Below are positions 1 through 9,032 of a DNA stretch of 64,000 bases, one piece after another. The stretch lies in the NCBI RefSeq assembly GCF_022059845.1, contig NZ_CP091851.1, positions 3,720,001 through 3,784,000 on the forward strand. The letters are read 5' to 3'. Every line of letters starts with the position of its first letter. Positions within the stretch are counted from its first letter, which is position 1. Under the pieces are notes generated by a model. It worked only from the letters and a program-made list of their open reading frames with translations. It had not been told where the DNA came from and did no database searches. A program made the translations under genes and the position numbers. This stretch comes from Terrirubrum flagellatum. Its GTDB lineage: Bacteria > Pseudomonadota > Alphaproteobacteria > Rhizobiales > Beijerinckiaceae.

Positions 1-79
1 CGCCAATCTTTTCAACTGGCATGCCAGCGGCGCGCCATTGACAGGCTGCGGGCCTGCATGAGACGGGAGGCTGCTTCTG

Positions 80-270
80 ATCCCCGCGGAAGAGACCGGG
101 CGAAAGCCCGGCGCCGAAGGCGCAACCGCCCCGGAAACGCTCAGGCCAAAGGACCGCGCGGGAGCTGGCACTCTGGAAAGCGACGGCGCCCTCTCGGCGC
201 TCGTCCACCGACGGGCGTAACCTCCAGCTTCGGCTGAAGGGAAATCTCTCAGGTCAAGGACAGAGGGGGC
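80..270 (+). promoter_or_regulatory. Tandem glycine riboswitch upstream of gcvT
   Basis: Two consecutive aptamer-like segments (about 84-156 and 165-270) carry the family's hallmarks: the opening 'ggaagagacc', the paired stem 'ccgggcgaaagcccgg', 'gaaggcgcaaccgcccc', 'aaacgctcaggccaaaggac', then a second unit with 'ctctggaaagcg', 'gggcgtaacctcc' and 'aaatctctcaggtcaaggacag'. The position just ahead of gcvT is the classic one, where glycine binding switches on the cleavage operon. A perfect TTGACA lies at 38-43 and may be the -35 element; I see no good -10. The gcvT start is about 50 bases past the second aptamer. Confidence 0.93.
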
Positions 271-319
271 GCGCAACAGGCGGAAGCCTGTGCGCGGTCT
301 GTCGTCCGGAGACTGGGAT

Positions 320-1456
320 ATGGCTGAGGCCACTGACGCGCCGCTTCTTTCAACGCCTCTCGCAAACCGGCATCGCGCGCTTGGCGCGCGCATGGTGCCC
401 TTCGCCGGCTACGACATGCCGGTGCAATATCCCACGGGGATCATGACCGAGCACAACTGGACGCGCGCCCATGCCGGCCTGTTCGACGTGTCGCATATGG
501 GCCAGGCGTTCCTTGTTCCCGCGGACGGAAAGCACGAGACCGCCGCCGCCGCGCTCGAAGCGCTCTGCCCCGCCGACATTCTCAATCTGAAACCCTATCA
601 GCAGCGCTATTCGCAGTTGCTGAACGACGAAGGCGGCATCCTCGACGATTTCATGGCGACGCGCGCAGGGAGCGATCGAACAGGTTCGCTCTATGTCGTC
701 GTCAACGCCGGCTGCAAGGAAGCGGATTACGCGCATCTCCAAGCGAAGCTTCCGTCAAACGTGAAGCTTGAACGCGCCGACCACTATGCGCTCGTCGCGC
801 TGCAGGGGCCGGAAGCAAATGCGGTCATCGCGGCGCACGTTCCCGACATCGATTCGCTCGCCTTCATGACCTATCGGATCGTGACCATCGGTGGCGTGGC
901 GGTTCACATCTCCCGCTCCGGCTACACCGGCGAGGATGGTTTCGAAATCTCCGTGCGCGTCGACAAGGTCGGCGATCTCTGGGATCTGCTGCTGAAGGAC
1001 GCGCGCGTGAAGCCGATCGGGCTCGGCGCGCGCGATTCGCTGAGACTCGAAGCGGGCCTCTGCCTCTATGGCCATGACATCGATGTGACGACCTCGCCCG
1101 TCGAAGGCGCGCTCGTCTGGTCGATGCAGAAGAGGCGGCGCGAAGGCGGCGGATTTCCCGGCGCGGATCGCATCCAGCGCGAATTGCGCGACAAGCCGAA
1201 GCGCACCCGCGTCGGATTTTCGTTCGAGGGCCGCGCGCCGGCGCGGGAAGGCGCGGAAGTGCGCGTCAACGGTCGCGCGGTGGGCGTTGTCACCTCAGGC
1301 GGCTTTGGCCCTACGGTGAATGCGCCTGTCGCCATGGGCTATGTCGAAACCGCCTTCGCGACGCCTGGCGCCGCTGTCGAGATCATCGTGCGCGACAGGC
1401 CGCTCGCCGCGAAAATCGCCGCCATGCCGTTCGCGCCCCATCGCTACAAACGCTGA
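320..1456 (+). CDS. gcvT: Aminomethyltransferase (glycine cleavage T protein)
   Basis: T protein takes the aminomethyl group from the lipoylated H protein and transfers its carbon to tetrahydrofolate, releasing ammonia. The protein (378 residues from this start) has the family N-terminus 'VPFAGYDMPVQY', the 'GLFDVSHMGQ' motif, 'SRSGYTGEDGFEI' and 'GARDSLRLEAGLCLYGHDI'. The ATG at 320 follows 'ggaga' at a good distance; an upstream GTG at 290 would add ten residues with no family similarity and lacks a ribosome site. First gene of the gcv operon, 15 bases before gcvH, and directly behind the glycine riboswitch. Confidence 0.96.
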   Translation: MAEATDAPLLSTPLANRHRALGARMVPFAGYDMPVQYPTGIMTEHNWTRAHAGLFDVSHMGQAFLVPADGKHETAAAALEALCPADILNLKPYQQRYSQLLNDEGGILDDFMATRAGSDRTGSLYVVVNAGCKEADYAHLQAKLPSNVKLERADHYALVALQGPEANAVIAAHVPDIDSLAFMTYRIVTIGGVAVHISRSGYTGEDGFEISVRVDKVGDLWDLLLKDARVKPIGLGARDSLRLEAGLCLYGHDIDVTTSPVEGALVWSMQKRRREGGGFPGADRIQRELRDKPKRTRVGFSFEGRAPAREGAEVRVNGRAVGVVTSGGFGPTVNAPVAMGYVETAFATPGAAVEIIVRDRPLAAKIAAMPFAPHRYKR

Positions 1457-1471
1457 ATTCCGGAGAGAGCC

Positions 1472-1846
1472 ATGACCACGAAATTCACCAAGGATCATGA
1501 ATATGTCCGCGTCGAGGGCGACGTCGCCGTCGTCGGCATCACCGATTATGCGCAGCAGCAGCTCGGCGACGTGGTGTTCGTCGAGCTTCCAGCAGTGGGC
1601 AAGCAGGTCGCGGCCGGCGCCGAAGCCGCGGTCGTGGAAAGCGTGAAGGCGGCGAGCGAAGTCTATGCGCCGATCTCGGGTGAAGTCGTCGAGGTGAACA
1701 GCGCGCTCGAATCCGCGCCGGGAACCGTGAACGAAGATCCGGCCGGCAAGGGCTGGTTCCTGAAATTGAAGATCAAGGACAAGGCCGAGATCGACAAGCT
1801 GATGAGCGAGGCCGACTACGCCGACTTCCTCAAGACGCTCGGCTGA
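1472..1846 (+). CDS. gcvH: Glycine cleavage H protein
   Basis: H protein is the lipoyl shuttle that carries the aminomethyl intermediate from P protein to T protein and returns to the L protein for reoxidation. The 124-residue length is normal. The lipoyl attachment site is clear: ESVKAAS, with the modified lysine at residue 59. '[19 protein letters not shown]' and 'LIKI-like' C-terminal 'GWFLKLKI' are also typical. A ribosome site 'ggagag' precedes the ATG. It sits between gcvT and gcvPA; no lipoate-attachment gene or L protein gene is in the window. Confidence 0.97.
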   Translation: MTTKFTKDHEYVRVEGDVAVVGITDYAQQQLGDVVFVELPAVGKQVAAGAEAAVVESVKAASEVYAPISGEVVEVNSALESAPGTVNEDPAGKGWFLKLKIKDKAEIDKLMSEADYADFLKTLG

Positions 1847-1872
1847 GCAACGCGTTTCAAGACGGAAACTCC

Positions 1873-3216
1873 ATGCGCTATCATCCCCTCTCCGAGGCCG
1901 ACCGCAGCGCTATGCTGACGCGCATCGGCGTCGACAATATCAACGCGCTGTTCGCCGACGTGCCGGCGAAGAAGCTGCTGAAGAAGCCTGTCGATCTCCC
2001 CTTCACCAAGAGCGAGCTTGAGGTCGAGCGCATTCTCGGCGCGATGGCGGCGAAGAATATTCCCGCTTCCTCCGTTCCCTTCTTCGTCGGCGCAGGCGCC
2101 TACAAACACCATGTGCCTTCGACCGTTGATCACCTGATCCAGCGCTCGGAGTTCCTCACGAGCTACACGCCCTATCAGCCCGAGATCGCGCAGGGCACGC
2201 TGCAATATCTCTTCGAGTTCCAGACGCAGGTCGCGGCGCTGACGGCGATGGATGTCGCCAACGCGTCGATGTATGACGGTTCGACCGGAACCGGCGAAGC
2301 GGTGCTGATGGCGCATCGCATCACCAAACGTAAAAAAGCGATCCTGTCGGGCGGGCTGCATCCGCACTATGTCGACGTGGTGAAGACGCTGTCGCACATG
2401 GCCGGCGACGAGGTCGTGGCGCTGTCGCCCGACGTCACCGCAAACGAAGCGATGCTTGCGCTGATCGATGACAGCGTCTCCTGCGTCGTCGTGCAGACGC
2501 CCGATTTCTTCGGCAATCTCCGCGATCTCACCGCCATCGCGGAGAAGGCGCACAAGCATGGCGCGCTGCTGATCGCGGTGTTCACCGAAGTGATGTCTCT
2601 TGGCCTCGTGACGCCGCCAGGCGCCATGGGCGCCGACATTGTCGTCGGCGAGGGGCAGTCGATCGGCAATGGGCTCAATTTCGGCGGCCCCTATGTCGGC
2701 CTCTTCGCCGCCAACCAGAAATATCTCAGGCAGATGCCGGGCCGCCTCTGCGGCGAAACCGTCGACGCCGAAGGCAAGCGCGGCTATGTGCTCACGCTCT
2801 CGACGCGCGAGCAGCATATCCGCCGTGACAAGGCGACCTCGAACATCTGCACCAATTCGGGCCTGTGCGTGCTCGCCTTCACGATCCATATGTCGCTGCT
2901 CGGCCAGACCGGCCTCAGGCGCGTGGCGGAGATCAATCATGCCAACGCCGCAGCGCTGGCGGAGATGATCGAAGGCGTGAAAGGCGTGAAGCTGCTGACC
3001 GAAAGCTTCTTTAACGAATTCACCATCCGCGTGAAAGGCGACGCCGCCAGGATCGTGGAGAAGATGGCGAAGAAGGGCGTGCTGGCTGGCGTTCCTGCGT
3101 CGCGTTTGCTGCCGGGCGCCGGACTTGATGATCTCATCATCGTCGCCAACACCGAGGTGAATACGGATGAGGATCGCGCGGCGTTCGTCAGCGCGCTGAA
3201 GGGGGCGATCGCGTGA
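1873..3216 (+). CDS. gcvPA: Glycine dehydrogenase (decarboxylating) subunit 1
   Basis: This is the N-terminal half of the P protein in the split, two-subunit form. Together with GcvPB it decarboxylates glycine and loads the aminomethyl group on H protein. The 447 residues match the usual length. Recognisable features are '[18 protein letters not shown]', '[20 protein letters not shown]', '[14 protein letters not shown]' and 'TSNICTN'. It is read from the ATG at 1873, 26 bases after gcvH. Its partner gcvPB does not follow directly: a 218-codon gene of unknown role (3310-3966) lies between. Confidence 0.96.
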   Translation: MRYHPLSEADRSAMLTRIGVDNINALFADVPAKKLLKKPVDLPFTKSELEVERILGAMAAKNIPASSVPFFVGAGAYKHHVPSTVDHLIQRSEFLTSYTPYQPEIAQGTLQYLFEFQTQVAALTAMDVANASMYDGSTGTGEAVLMAHRITKRKKAILSGGLHPHYVDVVKTLSHMAGDEVVALSPDVTANEAMLALIDDSVSCVVVQTPDFFGNLRDLTAIAEKAHKHGALLIAVFTEVMSLGLVTPPGAMGADIVVGEGQSIGNGLNFGGPYVGLFAANQKYLRQMPGRLCGETVDAEGKRGYVLTLSTREQHIRRDKATSNICTNSGLCVLAFTIHMSLLGQTGLRRVAEINHANAAALAEMIEGVKGVKLLTESFFNEFTIRVKGDAARIVEKMAKKGVLAGVPASRLLPGAGLDDLIIVANTEVNTDEDRAAFVSALKGAIA

Positions 3217-3309
3217 GCGACCTCGGCTCCGCTCGATGCAAAGCCGGCGAAGGTCACACGCGGGTCAAGGCGATGCGCTGGAAAGGCTGAGGCAAACCGG
3301 AGCCCTTCC

Positions 3310-3966
3310 ATGTCGCTGATCCCGATCATCCTCCGCCGGCAGCGCGCGCTCATCGATGCATGGGCGCGCAATCCGCTGATCCAGGTGCAGGTCGAGGCGC
3401 CGCAGGCGCTGCCCGGCCTCGTCTTCATCGAGGATGGCGGCGATGGCGCCAGCGTCGGCGCGCTTGGCCGCCGCAACGCGCAGAACGTCGCCATGGTCCA
3501 GCGCGGAGCGAATATCGACTCGGACTGGAGCGTGTGGGTCGCCGCCGGCTATTCCGGCTATCGCTCAGCCTATGTCGCCTTCGCGCGCTCGGCCTATGGT
3601 GTGAATGCGACCATCGCCGATCTCGCCGGCTACGATGTCGATCACATGCTCAATCGCGCGCGCAGCCCGCAGGATTCGACCTTCATCCGCATCGAGGCGA
3701 TTCCCGCCGCCGCCAATCAGGAATGGGGACGCCTGTTCGAGAAAGCGGCCTCCAATCCGCAATTCTACGCCAACCAGAAGCGCGAGCGCCGCACGATGAG
3801 CTGGGTGATCTGCGCCAAGCTCGCCGGAGAGGCGCCGCCCACCGGCCCCAACGACGCGGCGGGCATCAACCGCCTCGTCAATTTCTTCACCACCATCGGC
3901 CTTTCCGCGAACGAAGCGCGCGACGGGCTGAATTCAATGCTGTCCTTCGCCTACAAATTCCGCTGA
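3310..3966 (+). CDS. Unknown protein inserted in the gcv operon
   Basis: A 218-residue soluble-looking protein that I do not recognise. It is probably real: the ATG has a ribosome site ('cggag' at 3298-3302), the frame is open over its full length with codon use like its neighbours, and it ends 11 bases before gcvPB, so it must be co-transcribed with the gcv genes. There is no signal peptide or membrane segment. The middle is rich in aromatic residues (WVAAGYSGYRSAYVAF), followed by a basic stretch (NQKRERRTMSW) and a C-terminal helix-rich part. A role in glycine metabolism can only be guessed from position. Confidence 0.75.
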   Translation: MSLIPIILRRQRALIDAWARNPLIQVQVEAPQALPGLVFIEDGGDGASVGALGRRNAQNVAMVQRGANIDSDWSVWVAAGYSGYRSAYVAFARSAYGVNATIADLAGYDVDHMLNRARSPQDSTFIRIEAIPAAANQEWGRLFEKAASNPQFYANQKRERRTMSWVICAKLAGEAPPTGPNDAAGINRLVNFFTTIGLSANEARDGLNSMLSFAYKFR

Positions 3967-3977
3967 ACGAGATCGCC

Positions 3978-5546
3978 ATGCTCAACATCCAGGGACGCCC
4001 CACTCAGCCCGCCGCGAACGATGCGGATATCGATCATCCCACCTTCACCAATAATCGCGCGCTGATGCAGGAAGAAGCGCTGCTGTTCGAAATCGGCCGC
4101 CTTGATGCGACCGGCGTTGATACGCCAGCGCCGAAGAAGGTGAAGGCGCGCCTTGGAAAACTCGCGCGCAAGAGCGAGATCGGTCTGCCCGGCCTCTCCG
4201 AGCCCGAGGCGATGCGGCACTATGTGCGCCTGAGCCAGAAGAATTACGGCATCGACACCGGGCTCTTCCCGCTCGGCTCCTGCACGATGAAGCATAATCC
4301 GCGCCTCAACGAGAAGATGGCGCGGCTGCCGGGCATCGGCGACATCCATCCGCTGCAGCCGGTCTCGACCGTGCAGGGCGCGCTGGAACTGATGGAAGAG
4401 CTTGCGCGCTGGCTGCTCGCCTTCACCAACATGGAGGCGGTGGCGTTGTCGCCGAAGGCCGGCGCCCATGGCGAACTCTGCGGCATGATGGCGATCAAGG
4501 CGGCGATCGCGGCGCGTGGCGAAGGGGCGACGCGCAATGTCGTGCTCGTGCCAGATTCTGCGCACGGCACCAATCCCGCGACCGCCGCTCTCATCGGCTT
4601 CACCGTGAAGCCCGTTCCGGCGCGCGACGATGGCTGGGTGCATGTGGAGGATCTGAAGCCGCTGCTCGGACCCGATGTCGCCGCGATCATGCTGACCAAC
4701 CCCAACACCTGCGGGCTGTTCGAGCCGCAGGTGATGGAAATCGCCGACGCCATGCACAAGGCCGGCGCTTATTTCTATTGCGACGGCGCGAACTTCAACG
4801 CGATCGTCGGCAAGACGCGGCCGGGCGATCTCGGCGTCGACGCCATGCACATCAATTTGCACAAGACTTTCTCGACGCCGCATGGCGGCGGCGGGCCGGG
4901 CGCCGGCCCCGTCGTTCTCTCGAAGCGTCTTGCGCCTTACGCGCCGGTCCCTTTCGTCACGAAAGGCAAGAAGGGCCTCACGCTTGTCGAGCATACGGAC
5001 GATGCCGGCGAGAGCTTCGGCCGCATGACGGCGTTTCATGGTCAGATGGGCATGTATGTGCGGGCGCTTTCGTACATGCTGAGTCATGGCGCGGATGGCT
5101 GCCGACAGGCGTCGGAAGATGCGGTGCTGAACGCGAATTATGTGCGTGTCGGCCTTGCCGATCTCATGACGCAACCTTTCGGTGACAAGCCCTGCATGCA
5201 TGAGGCGCTGTTCGACGATAGCTGGCTGAAGGACACCGGCGTCTCCACGCTCGATGTCGCCAAGGCGATGATCGACGAAGGCTACCATCCCATGACGATG
5301 TATTTTCCACTCGTCGTCCATGGCGCGATGCTGATCGAACCGACGGAGTCGGAATCGAAAGCGTCGCTCGATCTGTTCATCGCAGCCATGCGCGATCTCG
5401 CGATGGCGGCGAAGAATGGCGATGTCGATCGCTTCTCCGGTGCGCCCTATCACGCGCCGCGGCGCCGGCTCGACGAGACGCGCGCCGCGCGCCAGCCGGT
5501 GTTGAAATGGACGGCGCCGCAGCCGATCAGCCAGGCGGCGGAGTAA
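3978..5546 (+). CDS. gcvPB: Glycine dehydrogenase (decarboxylating) subunit 2
   Basis: C-terminal half of the split P protein, carrying the pyridoxal phosphate. The cofactor lysine is K296 in NLHKTFSTPHGGGGPGAGP; other family stretches are 'GLFPLGSCTMKHNPRLNE' and 'PNTCGLFEPQ'. From the ATG at 3978 the protein has 522 residues, the usual length; the open frame extends upstream to about 3360 but that part overlaps the preceding gene in another frame and has no similarity to the family. Last gene of the gcv operon; a possible hairpin terminator follows at 5566. Confidence 0.96.
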   Translation: MLNIQGRPTQPAANDADIDHPTFTNNRALMQEEALLFEIGRLDATGVDTPAPKKVKARLGKLARKSEIGLPGLSEPEAMRHYVRLSQKNYGIDTGLFPLGSCTMKHNPRLNEKMARLPGIGDIHPLQPVSTVQGALELMEELARWLLAFTNMEAVALSPKAGAHGELCGMMAIKAAIAARGEGATRNVVLVPDSAHGTNPATAALIGFTVKPVPARDDGWVHVEDLKPLLGPDVAAIMLTNPNTCGLFEPQVMEIADAMHKAGAYFYCDGANFNAIVGKTRPGDLGVDAMHINLHKTFSTPHGGGGPGAGPVVLSKRLAPYAPVPFVTKGKKGLTLVEHTDDAGESFGRMTAFHGQMGMYVRALSYMLSHGADGCRQASEDAVLNANYVRVGLADLMTQPFGDKPCMHEALFDDSWLKDTGVSTLDVAKAMIDEGYHPMTMYFPLVVHGAMLIEPTESESKASLDLFIAAMRDLAMAAKNGDVDRFSGAPYHAPRRRLDETRAARQPVLKWTAPQPISQAAE

Positions 5547-5565
5547 GAACTCATTTGGAAATTGG

Positions 5566-5600
5566 GAGGCGGTCCAGCAAGGCCGCTTTTCCGCCTCTAT
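5566..5600 (+). terminator. Possible terminator after gcvPB
   Basis: The arms GAGGCGG (5566-5572) and CCGCCTC (5591-5597) pair, with an inner GC-rich loop that can extend the stem (gcgg/ccgc), followed by 'tatt'. The T-tract is short, so termination could be weak or factor-dependent. Confidence 0.4.
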
Positions 5601-5660
5601 TGGTTAACGGCCTGTTGACGGACGCGCCGTAACTTTCCGCAGTTCGATGCGGAGGTTCGC

Positions 5661-6932
5661 ATGACGCGGACAGCCTACGCCTGGCGGCCGGCCGCCATCC
5701 TTGTTTCGCTCGCGCTGACCACGGGCGCAGCGCGCGCTGTCGAGCCGATGTATGGCCCGCAGACCCATGACCGCACCGCGTCGGCGCTGGCGCAATATCA
5801 GGCGATCGCGGCGCGCGGCGGCTGGAGCATGCTGCCCTCCTCGACGCGCGAGTTGAGGCCCGGCGCGACCGGCGCCGAAGTGGCGGCGCTGCATCAGCGG
5901 CTTGCAGTCACCGGCGACATCGACGCGACGCTTGCGACATCAGACCAGTTCAACGATGCGACGATCGAAGGCTTGAGAAAATTCCAGGCGCGGCATGGGC
6001 TGTCGCTCACCGGCTCGGTCGGAACGCTGACGCTGCGCGCGCTCAACACGCCGGTCGATGTGCGCGTGAAGCAGCTCGCTGCTTCGCTCGATCGTCTGAA
6101 GAATAGCAGCTTTGCATTCGGCGCGCGTTATGTGGTCGTGAATATTCCCGGCGCTGCCGCAGAAGCCGTCGAGAACGGCCAGGTGGCGCAGGCGCATACG
6201 GCCGTCGTCGGCCGGCCTGATCGCGCCTCGCCAGTGCTTGAAGCACGCATCACCGCGGTCAATCTCAATCCGACATGGACCGCGCCAACGACGATCGTGA
6301 AAAACGACATCATCCCGAAGGTCGCGAAGGACGCAGGCTATCTCGAAAAGAACCATATGCGCCTGATCGGCGCCGGCGGCGCGGAAATCGACCCGAAGAC
6401 AATCGACTGGAACAACACCTCCTCAGTCCCTTTCAGCGTCCGGCAGGATGCGGGGCCGACGAATTCGCTGGGCCAGTTGCGCATCGACATGCCGAACGCG
6501 CAGGCGGTCTATATGCATGACACGCCCAAGAAGGATCTCTTCCGCTCCGACGTGCGCTTCCACTCGTCGGGATGCGCGCGCATTCAGGACGTGCGCGATC
6601 TTGCTGCCTGGCTGCTTGAAGGAACCGGCGTCGATCGCATCGCCATCGAGACCGGCATCGAGTCGGCTGAGACGAAGACGATCCGCCTCGCTCATTCCGT
6701 GCCTGTTGCATGGATTTATCTCACAGCCTGGGGTTCAGGCGATGGCGCGGTGCAGTTCCGCGAGGACATCTATAAGCTCGATGGCGCGCCGAAAGACCCT
6801 GCAGCTTCGACGCTCGTCGCACGCACGAAAGCGCCCGGCGTCGATATGATGACGACGGGCAGTGTTCCCGCGAAGCCGAAGCCCGCAAAGGCTCTCGTCG
6901 TCGGCGCCGCCAACACCGAAGAGCCGCGCTGA
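5661..6932 (+). CDS. L,D-transpeptidase with peptidoglycan-binding domain (YcbB-like)
   Basis: Likely forms 3-3 peptidoglycan cross-links or attaches proteins to the wall, in the periplasm. Domain order: signal peptide (about residues 1-26, ending TTGAARA), peptidoglycan-binding repeat (about 63-130, with 'LRPGATGAEVAALHQRL' and 'GLRKFQARHGL'), then the YkuD catalytic domain with 'AVVGRPDRASPVLEARI' and the active-site signature YMHDTPKKDLF...RFHSSGCARI, where the Cys is the nucleophile. The C-terminal tail is Lys/Pro/Ala-rich. Length (423) is normal for YcbB-type enzymes lacking the extra lid insertion. The next gene starts 11 bases downstream. Confidence 0.9.
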   Translation: MTRTAYAWRPAAILVSLALTTGAARAVEPMYGPQTHDRTASALAQYQAIAARGGWSMLPSSTRELRPGATGAEVAALHQRLAVTGDIDATLATSDQFNDATIEGLRKFQARHGLSLTGSVGTLTLRALNTPVDVRVKQLAASLDRLKNSSFAFGARYVVVNIPGAAAEAVENGQVAQAHTAVVGRPDRASPVLEARITAVNLNPTWTAPTTIVKNDIIPKVAKDAGYLEKNHMRLIGAGGAEIDPKTIDWNNTSSVPFSVRQDAGPTNSLGQLRIDMPNAQAVYMHDTPKKDLFRSDVRFHSSGCARIQDVRDLAAWLLEGTGVDRIAIETGIESAETKTIRLAHSVPVAWIYLTAWGSGDGAVQFREDIYKLDGAPKDPAASTLVARTKAPGVDMMTTGSVPAKPKPAKALVVGAANTEEPR

Positions 6933-6943
6933 ACGCGCCGCTC

Positions 6944-7606
6944 ATGCCGCGCGCGAAGCCGCCTTCCTCGCTCGCCGCTCACGCGCCGCTCGCCAATCGT
7001 GTTGCGCCCACTGGCGATCTCGTCTCCACGCCAGCGCGCGGCGGCATGCTTGGCAATCGCGGCGGGCGTTTCCACGATCCCGCGACGCAGACGGTGCGCG
7101 GCCGTCCCTGGGCGACGAAGCAATGGATCTGCTGCGTCCTTTCTTTCAAGAATCGCACGCGCGACGTCTGGGGCCGCTATTACACCGAGCTGTTCTTTTG
7201 CGACGAAGTCACCGCGCTCGCGGCCGGCCATCGCCCGTGCTTCGAATGCCGGCGCGCCGAGGCGGTGGAATTCGCTGCGGCGATCGCGCGGCATGATGGG
7301 CTCGCGCGTGCTCCGATGGCGCCTGAGATGGATGAGCGTCTTCACGCAGAACGACTGAATGGTCGCGAGAAACAGATTCATCGCCTGTCCACGCGCGATC
7401 TGCCCGACGGCGCGATGATCCTCATCGATGGTGTGCCGCACGCCTTGAAGGAAAGGCGATTGTTGCGCTGGTCGTTTGAAGGCTACGCCGCGACTGACAT
7501 CGCGCTTCCCGACATGGCGGATGTGCTGACGCCGCCGACGATCCTCGCGGCGCTCCGAGCAGGCTATTCGCCACGCTGGCATAAGAGCGCGGACCAGACC
7601 GGATAG
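6944..7606 (+). CDS. Conserved protein with an Ada-like Cys pair, function unknown
   Basis: A 220-residue cytoplasmic protein that I cannot assign. It has one notable motif, 'GHRPCFECRRAEA' (Cys99 and Cys102), resembling the second half of the zinc site of the Ada methyl-phosphotriester-repair domain ('RPCxxC'). A second pair, 'WICCVLSFKNR', lies at residues 61-71. These four cysteines could bind a metal, but no helix-turn-helix or methyltransferase domain follows. The gene starts 11 bases after the L,D-transpeptidase and is probably co-transcribed with it. It ends before a palindromic repeat. Confidence 0.75.
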   Translation: MPRAKPPSSLAAHAPLANRVAPTGDLVSTPARGGMLGNRGGRFHDPATQTVRGRPWATKQWICCVLSFKNRTRDVWGRYYTELFFCDEVTALAAGHRPCFECRRAEAVEFAAAIARHDGLARAPMAPEMDERLHAERLNGREKQIHRLSTRDLPDGAMILIDGVPHALKERRLLRWSFEGYAATDIALPDMADVLTPPTILAALRAGYSPRWHKSADQTG

Positions 7607-7626
7607 CCGCGAAATCTCACCAGGAC

Positions 7627-7738
7627 TGTCATTCCGGGGCGATGCGGAACGCATCGAGCCCGGAACCCAAGCAGCGGCGCCACTTGCACGATTTTCTGGG
7701 TTCCGGGCTCGCGCCTGCGGCGCGCCCCGGAATGACGC
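7627..7738. repeat. Intergenic palindromic repeat
   Basis: The ends are inverted: 'gtcattccggggcg' at 7627 and 'cgccccggaatgac' at about 7724-7737, with inner arms 'gagcccggaaccca' and 'tgggttccgggctc'. It lies between convergent genes (a + strand protein and a - strand acyl-CoA dehydrogenase) and could fold as one long cruciform or hairpin, perhaps also acting as a bidirectional terminator. It is related in style, but not identical, to the repeats at 8925, 12852 and 40910. Confidence 0.85.
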
Positions 7739-7755
7739 TCTCATATGGATGACGC

Positions 7756-8910
7756 CTATCCTTGCCGCAAAATCTCGCGCGCGATCACCAGCCGCTGGAT
7801 TTCCGACGTGCCTTCATAGATGCGCGTGATGCGCGCATCACGCGCATAGCGTTCGACCGGATAATCCCTGACATAGCCTGCGCCGCCATGAATCTGGATC
7901 GCGGTGTCCGTCGCGCGATGCGCGGCCTCGGACGCATAGAGCTTCGCCATCGACGCCGCCTTGCCGAAAGGCAGTTTCTGATCCTTCTGATGCGCGGCCT
8001 GCAAAATCAGAAGGCGCGCGGCTTCAAGCTCCGTCTCGCGATCGGCGAGCATCCATTGCAAACCCTGAAAATCCGCGATGCTCTGGCCGAATTGCTTGCG
8101 CTCTTTCGCGTAGGCCTTCGCCGCATCCATCGCGGCGCGCGCAATGCCGAGCGACAGCGACGCGATGCCGATGCGCCCGCCCGCGAGTTCGCCAACGGCG
8201 ATGCGGAAACCATCATTCTCGCGACCCATCAGCGATGACGCGGACACGCGGCACTGATCGAAGCGCACGATGTTCGTCGCCGACCCGGTCTGCCCCATCT
8301 TCTTCTCGGCCTTGCCGATGATGAGCCCCGGCGCATCAGACGTGACGAGAAAACAGGAAATGCCCTTGCCTTTCGGCGCTGCGGGATCAGTCACCGCCCA
8401 CACCACGAACACGCCGGCATATTCGGCGCTGGTGATGTAGAGCTTTTCGCCGTCGATGATCCAGTCGTCGCCGTCGCGGCGCGCCTTCGTCTTCATGTTG
8501 GAGGGATCGGAACCTGCGCCGCTCTCGGTGAGGCAAAAGGCGCCGGCGGGATAGGTCCCATCCGCCAGCTTCGGCAAATGCATGTGCTTCTGCATGTCGG
8601 AGCCAACAGCTTGGATGACTTCACCGACCATGTTCGTCACCGAGGCCGTGACGCCGGTCGCCGCGCAGGCGTAGCCCAACTCTTCTATGGCGAGCGCGAA
8701 GGCAACGGTCCCCGCTTCGGTTCCGCCGAATTCGGCGCCGACATTGAGCGCCATGAAACCGGATTCCGCGAGCAGCTTGAGGTTGGCGAGAAATTCCGCC
8801 CGCCCCTCGCCGCGATCGAGCTTTTCCGCCAGCGGCGCGATCTTCTCCGCGGCGATGCGGCGCGCGGAGTCGCGGATCATCTCTTCTTCATCGGTCAGGG
8901 AAAAATGCAT
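7756..8910 (-). CDS. Acyl-CoA dehydrogenase
   Basis: Flavoprotein that introduces the 2,3 double bond into an acyl-CoA and passes electrons to electron-transfer flavoprotein. The 384-residue length is standard. Motifs: 'FCLTESGAGSDPSNMKT' (flavin contact), 'RKQFGQSIADFQGLQWMLAD', 'QIHGGAGYVRDYPVERYARD' and the C-terminal 'IYEGTSEIQRLVIAREIL', whose Glu is the catalytic base. It resembles short/branched-chain enzymes; substrate cannot be read from sequence. It is flanked by palindromic repeats on both sides, so it is probably a single-gene unit. Confidence 0.93.
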   Translation of the reverse strand: MHFSLTDEEEMIRDSARRIAAEKIAPLAEKLDRGEGRAEFLANLKLLAESGFMALNVGAEFGGTEAGTVAFALAIEELGYACAATGVTASVTNMVGEVIQAVGSDMQKHMHLPKLADGTYPAGAFCLTESGAGSDPSNMKTKARRDGDDWIIDGEKLYITSAEYAGVFVVWAVTDPAAPKGKGISCFLVTSDAPGLIIGKAEKKMGQTGSATNIVRFDQCRVSASSLMGRENDGFRIAVGELAGGRIGIASLSLGIARAAMDAAKAYAKERKQFGQSIADFQGLQWMLADRETELEAARLLILQAAHQKDQKLPFGKAASMAKLYASEAAHRATDTAIQIHGGAGYVRDYPVERYARDARITRIYEGTSEIQRLVIAREILRQG

Positions 8911-8924
8911 GTGACGCTCTGCAT

Positions 8925-9014
8925 TGTCATGGCCGGGCTTGACCCGGCCATCCAGTCAAAACAACTCAGATCGAAGCAAGGGCTGGATCGCCGGGTCAAG
9001 CCCGGCGATGACGC
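8925..9014. repeat. Palindromic repeat, family A copy 1
   Basis: 'gtcatggccgggcttgaccc' at the left pairs with 'gggtcaagcccggcgatgac' at the right; the gap contains 'ggctggatcg'. The same paired module recurs at 12852-12942 and 40910-40988. It lies between the start of the acyl-CoA dehydrogenase and the end of the histidine kinase gene, both on the minus strand. Confidence 0.9.
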
Positions 9015-9032
9015 TGAAATATCCAGTTCATC

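Noticed and set aside
3951-5453. A 500-codon open frame on the minus strand opposite gcvPB
   Set aside because: Very Arg/His/Asp-rich with no family motif; it mirrors the strong codon bias of gcvPB on the other strand, a common artefact in GC-rich DNA.
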